NCBI GenBank assembly: GCA_013911885.1
Contig: JACESI010000010.1
Span: 25,760-89,759 of the forward strand
Direction: 5' to 3'
Length of the DNA stretch: 64,000 bases
From: Hyphomicrobiales bacterium
GTDB lineage: Bacteria > Pseudomonadota > Alphaproteobacteria > Rhizobiales > JACESI01
Positions 59,008 to 64,000 of this stretch are shown piece after piece. Under the pieces are notes generated by a model. That model did not search any database. It had not been told where the DNA came from and saw nothing but the letters and a program-made list of their open reading frames with translations. The position numbers were made by a program, and so were the translations under genes. Position 1 is the stretch's first letter, and each line of letters starts with the position of its first letter.

Positions 59008-59557
59008 GCAGTCCCGTCTTGGCCGGTTTCCCCGATGTTACCCCAAGGAAACAAGGAAACGCCGGGGAAATATCGCGCCAGCCCGCAGAGTCAGCCAGTC
59101 CGATTTTTCGCTTGCTGCAAAGAAACACGGCAGAGAAACGCAGAACCATGCCGGAAACAAACCGGGAAACAGGGAAACGCCAGACCTGCCACCACTGAAT
59201 CGCCATTGCCGGATTTTGTGGTTGAGTCTGTCAGTCGGTATTCAAGATCGCCAAGCCAAACCGGCTTGGCCTTGCAACTTGCGCACGTTCACCCGCTGGG
59301 CCGAGATTGCGCCGGCCAAGGACTACCGGAAGAGCGCCAGCACCCCAAAACAGAACTGCCCCGCCGGATAATGATTTGGATAGTGGATTATATGAAAGGA
59401 TGAATGAAATTGATCATAGGTCTTCGACGGAAAAGAAGAATGATCAATTCAGGTTACAGGATCAGGACGAACACAGGACCGAGGACCAAGCCTCGCCGGT
59501 AGGCTTTACCAGCTCTGAAGGGTGATGCCAGACGGAAATGGCATCACCCTGCCCAGC
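59008..59557. other. Non-coding island edge with several hairpins
   Basis: About 550 bases without a supported gene. It holds three perfect hairpins: GCCAAGCC-aaacc-GGCTTGGC (59250-59270), AAGCCT-7-AGGCTT (about 59489-59507), and a 12-bp stem at 59519-59550. No tRNA or attachment-site duplication was recognised. Confidence 0.5.
59519..59550 (-). terminator. Perfect 12-bp stem-loop after the 59558 gene
   Basis: AGGGTGATGCCA (59519-59530) pairs perfectly with TGGCATCACCCT (59539-59550) with an 8-base loop. It lies just beyond the stop of the minus-strand gene at 59558. No T-run follows on either strand, so it may be a transcript-stabilising or attenuating hairpin rather than an intrinsic terminator. 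Confidence 0.5.
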
Positions 59558-59842
59558 CTAACGAGGCATGTTCTGCAGGAGGTGGAAGCGCACGCGTTTC
59601 CACTTCCCTTGCTCGAAACTGTCCGAATAGCGCCACGCCCGATCCTCTTCGATGAATGCCACTTCCGCAGCGCGCACCCCGTGCCGCCGCGCCAGATCAG
59701 CCGCCAGCGCGTCAATCTCCGATTGATCGATCAACCGGGGCCGGATCGCACCCAACCAGACCTCAAGCGCCAGCGCACCCCAAATGGGGAGGGTCGTCAT
59801 TGCCAAAATCCCCAATGTTACCCAGCTCACGACAGGCTCCAT
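59558..59842 (-). CDS. Small membrane-anchored protein of unknown function
   Basis: 94 residues: one hydrophobic segment (about residues 5-30) followed by a charged cytoplasmic part (LIDQSEIDALAADLARRHGVRAAEVAFIEEDRAW). The latter looks like a compact folded domain. The start is three bases from an operator palindrome, and it is divergent from an XRE regulator. Similar small proteins are seen near type I restriction genes in Rhodobacterales and Rhizobiales, from memory of their style; no function is known. It may belong to the R-M island. Confidence 0.65.
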   Translation of the reverse strand: MEPVVSWVTLGILAMTTLPIWGALALEVWLGAIRPRLIDQSEIDALAADLARRHGVRAAEVAFIEEDRAWRYSDSFEQGKWKRVRFHLLQNMPR

Positions 59843-59844
59843 AA

Positions 59845-59877
59845 TTATCTGAATTTAAGATAACTGATTTTCAGATA
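59845..59877. promoter_or_regulatory. Double palindrome between the small membrane-protein gene and the XRE gene
   Basis: TATCTGAA (59847-59854) pairs with TTCAGATA (59870-59877) across 15 bases, and an interleaved TTATCT (59845-59850) pairs with AGATAA (59858-59863). The region is AT-rich and sits between divergent starts, as expected for the operator of the adjacent XRE-family regulator. Confidence 0.65.
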
Positions 59878-59918
59878 TACTGGAAGTCCCCAACGGGAAT
59901 CAGTTGGGGGCCGGGGCG

Positions 59919-60155
59919 GTGGCGAAGACACTAGGGAGCGAGCGCCACAAGGCACTCATCAGCCTCTTGATCGAGGCCCGGGAGAGGGCAGGCCTTACCC
60001 AAACCGAGCTGGCCGAGAAGATCGGCGAGTACCAGTCCTTTGTTGCACGCTTGGAAAGCGGGCAACGAAGGGTGGATGTCGTCGAGTTTCTGGAGCTGGC
60101 TGAGGTTTTGGGGTTTGATGCAGAAGAAAGCCTTCGGAATATTCAAAAAATCTAG
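59919..60155 (+). CDS. XRE-family helix-turn-helix regulator
   Basis: 78 residues from GTG 59919 (TTG 59904 is an alternative start). The HTH is LIEARERAGLTQTELAEKIGEYQSFVARLESGQRRVDVVEFLELAEVLG. Small stand-alone XRE proteins of this type act as controllers of restriction-modification or plasmid-maintenance genes. It lies 71 bases before hsdM and next to a double palindrome, so control of the R-M operon and of itself is probable. Confidence 0.85.
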   Translation: MAKTLGSERHKALISLLIEARERAGLTQTELAEKIGEYQSFVARLESGQRRVDVVEFLELAEVLGFDAEESLRNIQKI

Positions 60156-60226
60156 AAATCTTCTTCACTTAACAAAATAATAAATCGTAGAGTTGCAACC
60201 AGATCACTCAAAGGAAACAAGACTCA

Positions 60227-61824
60227 ATGTCAAATGAGCAAAGCGGCGGCGATCTTCAGTTCGAGGCGGACCTGTTCAAGGCCGCTGACAAGCTCAGGGG
60301 CAATCTTGAACCCTCCGAATACAAGCACGTCGCGCTTGGTCTCATCTTCCTGAAATACATCTCCGAGGCCTTCGAGGCGCAGCGCGCCAAGCTGGAGCAG
60401 GAAGAATACGCTGACCCAGACGATCCCGAAGAATACACCGCCGCCCGCGTCTTCTGGGTGCCGGAAATCGCCCGCTGGTCCTACCTCAAGGACAATGGCC
60501 GCGCCCGCGATCTGGAAATCATCGACCCAGTCACCGGCAACAAAAAGAAGGTTGACATCGGCGGGCTGATCGATGCCGCGATGGAGGCCATCGAAAAGGC
60601 CAACGCGACCACGCTCAAGGGCGTTCTGCCCAAGGACTATGGCCGCCCCGCGCTCGACAAGACCATGATCGGCGACCTCGTGATGCTCTTCTCGGATGTC
60701 ACCATGCACACCGAGGGTGAGAAGTCGCGCGACCTCTTGGGCCGTGCTTATGAATACTTCCTGTCAGGCTTTGCCGGGGCCGAGGGGCGGCGCGGCGGCG
60801 AGTTCTTTACCCCCGTTCGGTCGTGCGCGTGATGGTCGAGATGCTGGAACCCTACCGGGGCCGCGTCTATGACCCCTGCTGCGGATCGGGCGGCATGTTC
60901 GTGCAGTCGGAAAAGTTCATCGAGGACCACTCCGACCAGCGCCACGTCGAAGAGGCCAAGCGCCAGATTTCGATCTACGGGCAGGAACGCAACCACACCA
61001 CGTGGAAGCTCTGCAAGATGAACCTTGCCGTGCGCGGGATCGACGCCGACATCCGCTGGAACAACGAAGGCTCGTTCACCCGTGACGAGTTCTCGAATAC
61101 CTATTTCGACTACATTCTCGCCAACCCTCCCTTCAACGTGTCGGACTGGTGGCGCGAGAATCTGGCCGAGGATATCCGCTGGGAGGCCTTCGGCACGCCG
61201 CCGCAGGGCAACGCCAACTATGCCTGGCTGTCGCATATCTACCACCACCTTGCCCCGCGCGGCACGGCGGGGGTGGTGCTGGCCAATGGGTCGATGTCCT
61301 CGCAGCAATCGGGCGAGGGCGAGATGCGCCGCCGGATGGTGCAGCAGGACTCGGTCGATTGCATGGTCGCCCTGCCCGGCCAGCTTTTCTATTCCACGCA
61401 GATTCCCGCCTGCCTGTGGTTTCTGGCCAAGGACAAGAGCGCGAACGGCCACCGCGATCGGCGCGGCGAGTTTCTGTTTATTGATGCGCGCAAAATGGGC
61501 GGAATGGTTGACCGCACGCGGCGGGAATTTGCGCCCGAAGACATCGCGCGGATTGCCCGCACCTATCATAACTGGCGCAGCAAGGACGGCGGATATGAGG
61601 ATGTGCCGGGCTTTTGCAAATCGGCGCGCACCGAAGAGGTCGCCAAGCACGGCTATGTGCTAACGCCGGGCCGCTATGTCGGGGCCGAGGATGCCGAAGA
61701 TGACGGTGTGCCGTTTGAGGAACGGATTGCCGATTTGCGCGCCAGGCTGGAGGGGCAATTCCACGAGGCCGACCGCCTCACTGCCGTGATCCGGGCGACG
61801 CTTGGCCAAGTGGTGCAAGGCTGA
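60227..61824 (+). pseudogene. hsdM: Type I restriction-modification methylase subunit, interrupted by a 1-bp frameshift
   Basis: First part (60227 to ~60812): the N-terminal helical HsdM domain (LQFEADLFKAADKLRGNLEPSEYKHVALGLIFLKYISEAF) and GEFFTP. One C is missing from a run of five at 60810-60814; adding it restores [15 protein letters not shown]. The second frame (to 61824) has SAM motif [15 protein letters not shown], the N6-adenine motif [10 protein letters not shown], and the C-terminal [26 protein letters not shown]. All key motifs are intact, so only the frameshift would disable it. It may be phase variation in the C-run, decay, or a read error. Confidence 0.88.
61606..61732 (+). repeat. 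Copy 1 of a 127-bp hsdM segment duplicated on both sides of fic
   Basis: This stretch, encoding [20 protein letters not shown] and on to FEERIA, recurs at 63045-63171 without gaps. By eye there are about 14 mismatches in 127 bases. The two copies flank the fic gene, offset by 1439 bases. Confidence 0.85.
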
Positions 61825-61869
61825 CCTCATGTCAAACCGGACCGGGAACCGCTTACATGTCAGGCTATT

Positions 61870-61900
61870 TATGTTAAAGAAACGGGATATTTTTAACATA
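61870..61900. promoter_or_regulatory. Palindromic operator before fic
   Basis: TATGTTAAA (61870-61878) pairs with TTTAACATA (61892-61900) across 13 bases; a third ATGTTAAAA follows at 61912-61919 inside the gene. The second arm overlaps the fic start codon. Fic has a C-terminal winged helix, so autoregulation at this site is likely. Confidence 0.7.
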
Positions 61901-63003
61901 TGAGCCTGGTCATGTTAAAACAGTCATACGACATCCCGCCTCTGCCGCCGGCAGCAGAGTTCGAGACGGTCGCAATCCTCAAGGCCTTGGCGATTGCGCA
62001 CCGGCATCTGGGCGAAATGAAGGGTCGCGCTTCGGCCATCCCCAACCAGCGCATTCTCATCGACACCCTGTCGCTGCAGGAGGCCAGGGCTTCATCGGAA
62101 ATCGAGAACATTGTCACCACGCAGGACGAACTGTTTCAGGCCGATCTCTTTCCCGATGCCGCCGGCTCGGCCGCTGCAAAGGAAGTCGCGCTCTATCGCG
62201 ACACGTTGCGCCAAGGTGCCGAAGATCTCGCGCGAAGCGGCTTGATCACCAACGCAACCATCATCCGCATGTTCCAGACGCTGAAGCGCCACGATGGAGG
62301 CTTTCGCACGACACCCGGAACAGCGCTCAGGCACGACCGCACAGGTGCCATCGTCTATGTGCCACCGCAGAACGGTGCGGACATCATTGCACACATGACG
62401 GCACTGGAACGCTTCATCAACGAGGACGATGTTTCATCGCTCGATCCGCTGATCAAGATGGCGATCATCCACCACCAGTTCGAGAGCATTCACCCATTTC
62501 CTGATGGCAATGGTCGCCTCGGCCGCATCATCAACGTGCTTTATCTGACCAGGGCTGGCTTGCTCGACATCCCCGTCCTTTATCTGTCCCGCCACATCAC
62601 GCGCAACAAGAACGACTACTACCGGCTGCTGCAGGCGGTGCGCGACACGGGCGCGTGGCAGGACTGGGTGCTTTACATGCTGGAGGGCGTGGCTGTTTCG
62701 GCGCAGATCACCCTGACGCTGATCGAGGGCATACGCTCGCTGATGGCGGCCACCAAGAAACGCCTGCGCGAGGAACTGCCGAACCTTTACTCGCAGGACC
62801 TGCTCAACAATCTCTACCGCCACCCCTATACGCGGATCGACTTCGTGGCCGGTGACCTAGGGGTGACGCGGCAGACAGCGGCCAAGCGGCTCGACACACT
62901 GGCCGAGCACGGCTTTGTCACAAAGGTGCAGGCAGGCCGCGCCAACTACTACGTCAACACCGGGCTAGTGGCACTTCTCATGCGGGTTTCGGAGGAGGCA
63001 TGA
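61900..63003 (+). CDS. Fic-domain AMP/nucleotidyl-transferase with N-terminal inhibitory motif and C-terminal winged helix
   Basis: 367 residues. The inhibitory motif SSEIEN (residues 65-70, with Glu69) fits the class II (S/T)xxxE(G/N) signature, so activity is self-restrained. The catalytic loop is HPFPDGNGRLGR (about 197-208). A C-terminal winged helix (about 300-367; YTRIDFVAGDLGVTRQTAAKRLDTL) suggests DNA binding. Fic proteins transfer AMP to Thr, Ser or Tyr of target proteins. It sits between hsdM and hsdS, replacing or interrupting the usual hsdM-hsdS junction. Its stop overlaps the next frame (ATGA). Confidence 0.93.
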   Translation: MSLVMLKQSYDIPPLPPAAEFETVAILKALAIAHRHLGEMKGRASAIPNQRILIDTLSLQEARASSEIENIVTTQDELFQADLFPDAAGSAAAKEVALYRDTLRQGAEDLARSGLITNATIIRMFQTLKRHDGGFRTTPGTALRHDRTGAIVYVPPQNGADIIAHMTALERFINEDDVSSLDPLIKMAIIHHQFESIHPFPDGNGRLGRIINVLYLTRAGLLDIPVLYLSRHITRNKNDYYRLLQAVRDTGAWQDWVLYMLEGVAVSAQITLTLIEGIRSLMAATKKRLREELPNLYSQDLLNNLYRHPYTRIDFVAGDLGVTRQTAAKRLDTLAEHGFVTKVQAGRANYYVNTGLVALLMRVSEEA

Positions 63004-63257
63004 TGGAGAGCTTGCAAACCGCATTTTCGATGCAAGGGCCGTTCCCGGGCTTCTGCAAATCGGCGCGCACGGAAGAGGTGGCCAAGCATAGCTACGTGCT
63101 GACGCCGGGGCGCACTGTCGGGGCCGAGGATGCCGAGGATGACGGCGTGCCGTTTGAGGAGCGGATTGCGGGGTTGAAGGAAAGCCTTGCGGAGCAGTTT
63201 GATCGTTCCGACGCGCTTTCGCGGTCAATCCAGAACAATCTTGCGGCCATCGAATGA
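63000..63257 (+). CDS. Duplicated hsdM C-terminal segment, overlapping fic and hsdS
   Basis: 85 residues. After ~15 unrelated residues it repeats the HsdM C-terminus: [23 protein letters not shown], then FEERIAGLKESLAEQFDRSDAL. It is coupled to fic by an ATGA overlap and to hsdS by another (ATGA at 63254-63257). It is thus either the original hsdM 3' end displaced by insertion of fic or a duplicate kept as a separate small protein. No catalytic motif is present. Confidence 0.75.
   Translation: MMESLQTAFSMQGPFPGFCKSARTEEVAKHSYVLTPGRTVGAEDAEDDGVPFEERIAGLKESLAEQFDRSDALSRSIQNNLAAIE
63045..63171 (+). repeat. Copy 2 of the duplicated hsdM segment
   Basis: Matches 61606-61732 without gaps (about 14 mismatches by eye). 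It lies directly downstream of fic and upstream of hsdS. Confidence 0.85.
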
Positions 63258-64000
63258 CGACTCTTTACCCCACGGCAACTCTAAATGACGCTGCCAAGCT
63301 TTTGTCAGGCGGGACACCTAGAAAGTCCAATCCTGAGTATTGGGGAGGCTCAATTCCGTGGCTTACCCCTAAGGATATGACCAATTGGCAATGCACAACG
63401 GAAAACTCCGTAACGGAAAAGGTAATCGGTAATGGAACTCGGCTGGCGCCCGCCCGAACAAGTTTCATTGCGGTCCGCGGGATGTCGCTACACAACGAGA
63501 TCCGTGTAATACATAGTGAAACACGACTAGCCTTCAACCAAGACATAAAGGCCGTTGTTGCGGCAGATGGCGTCTTGCCCAAGTTTCTTTACTACGCTCT
63601 CATAGCGGCCAAACCTCAATTGCTCGAATGGGTCAGCGCCGCCGGTCACGGAACCGGCGTTATGGAAACCGATAGGCTACTTTCTGTTCCAGTGCCGAAG
63701 CTAGGAACCCATCAGCAGCAAGAGATCGCCGCCTTCCTCTCTGCCCTGGACGACAAAATCGAACTGAACCGGCGGATGAATGAGACGTTGGAGGCTTTGG
63801 CGCAGGCGATTTTCAAGGATTGGTTCGTCACCTTCGGCCCCACCCGCCGCAAGATCGAGGGCGCAACCGACCCCGTCGCCATCCTCGGCGGCCTGATCCA
63901 GGATGCGCCAGCGGAAGTGGGCACCGGTTCCGTGTCCGGCGCATCGACAACAAATGCCCCCACCAAAGCCGCCCCCCTGGCCGCCCTCTTCCCCTGTCCG
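63254..64000 (+). CDS. hsdS: Type I restriction-modification specificity subunit (3' end outside window)
   Basis: The frame starts at ATG 63254 and is open to the window end (249 codons). The N-terminal target-recognition domain begins ATLNDAAKLLSGGTPRKSNPEYWGGSIPWLTPKDM, the classic HsdS opening; the first central conserved helix is QQQEIAAFLSALDDKIELNRRMNETLEALAQAIFKDWF. The later Ala/Thr/Pro-rich linker leads to the second domain, which is outside the window. HsdS selects the DNA site methylated and cut by the HsdMR complex. HsdR is not present here. Confidence 0.93.
   Translation, partial: MTTLYPTATLNDAAKLLSGGTPRKSNPEYWGGSIPWLTPKDMTNWQCTTENSVTEKVIGNGTRLAPARTSFIAVRGMSLHNEIRVIHSETRLAFNQDIKAVVAADGVLPKFLYYALIAAKPQLLEWVSAAGHGTGVMETDRLLSVPVPKLGTHQQQEIAAFLSALDDKIELNRRMNETLEALAQAIFKDWFVTFGPTRRKIEGATDPVAILGGLIQDAPAEVGTGSVSGASTTNAPTKAAPLAALFPCP

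Noticed and set aside
58960..59560. tRNA gene or attachment site beside the integrase relic
   Set aside because: The hairpins do not form a cloverleaf with a conserved T-arm, and no direct repeat of a tRNA end was seen.

Overview
The window is high-GC chromosomal DNA from an alphaproteobacterium, most likely of the Hyphomicrobiales (Rhizobiales). The evidence is the transglutaminase / ATP-grasp / alpha-E gene set, the pairing of a Zur-type znu locus with a Mur-type sit locus, and a divergent katG-oxyR pair of alphaproteobacterial type. The genus cannot be fixed from the sequence. No rRNA, tRNA, CRISPR array or intact insertion sequence was seen.

Layout. (1) 1-7250: transglutaminase-DUF2126 (5' end cut by the window), a fused circularly permuted ATP-grasp / alpha-E protein, a second transglutaminase, and a convergent zinc-ribbon metallopeptidase. 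(2) 7.5-35 kb: a large surface-polysaccharide locus. It has ABC-dependent capsule export genes (kpsE-, kpsM- and kpsT-like), manC for GDP-mannose, rfbACBD for dTDP-L-rhamnose, a complete GDP-D-glycero-D-manno-heptose pathway (gmhA, hddA, and an hddC-gmhB fusion), several glycosyltransferases, two methyltransferases besides a methyltransferase-glycosyltransferase fusion, two free-standing sulfotransferases, and a 1526-residue protein joining sulfotransferase, coiled coil, GT2 and GT4-like domains. The predicted product is a heptose- and rhamnose-containing, O-methylated and probably sulfated polysaccharide. The middle (22-25.5 kb) is a scar with a truncated O-antigen ABC ATPase, a truncated tyrosine recombinase and a broken coding tail. 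A DUF2793 protein of phage/GTA type sits inside the locus. (3) 35.3-38.8 kb: katG and divergent oxyR, with a strong terminator after katG. (4) 38.7-43.4 kb: an MFS transporter, a small membrane protein, and a TetR-controlled cassette of VOC, SRPBCC and DUF1428 enzymes, one of them frameshifted. (5) 43.5-51 kb: back-to-back metal uptake, znuA / znuCB-zur for zinc and sitABCD with a divergent mur for manganese. (6) 51.5-58.7 kb: short accessory cassettes, namely arsR-arsC without a pump, glutathione transferase with a dehydrogenase, azoreductase with a divergent LysR, and TetR-SMR-hydrolase followed by a broken carboxymuconolactone decarboxylase. (7) 58.7-64 kb: an integrase relic, then a type I restriction-modification island with a small membrane protein, an XRE regulator, frameshifted hsdM, an embedded fic gene with its own palindromic operator, a duplicated hsdM 3' end, and hsdS running off the window.

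The points most worth checking are the fic gene between two copies of the hsdM 3' end, the sulfotransferase-glycosyltransferase megaprotein, the hddC-gmhB fusion lacking half of the usual zinc loop, and three independent single-base frameshifts in the right third, which could be real decay or sequencing error.
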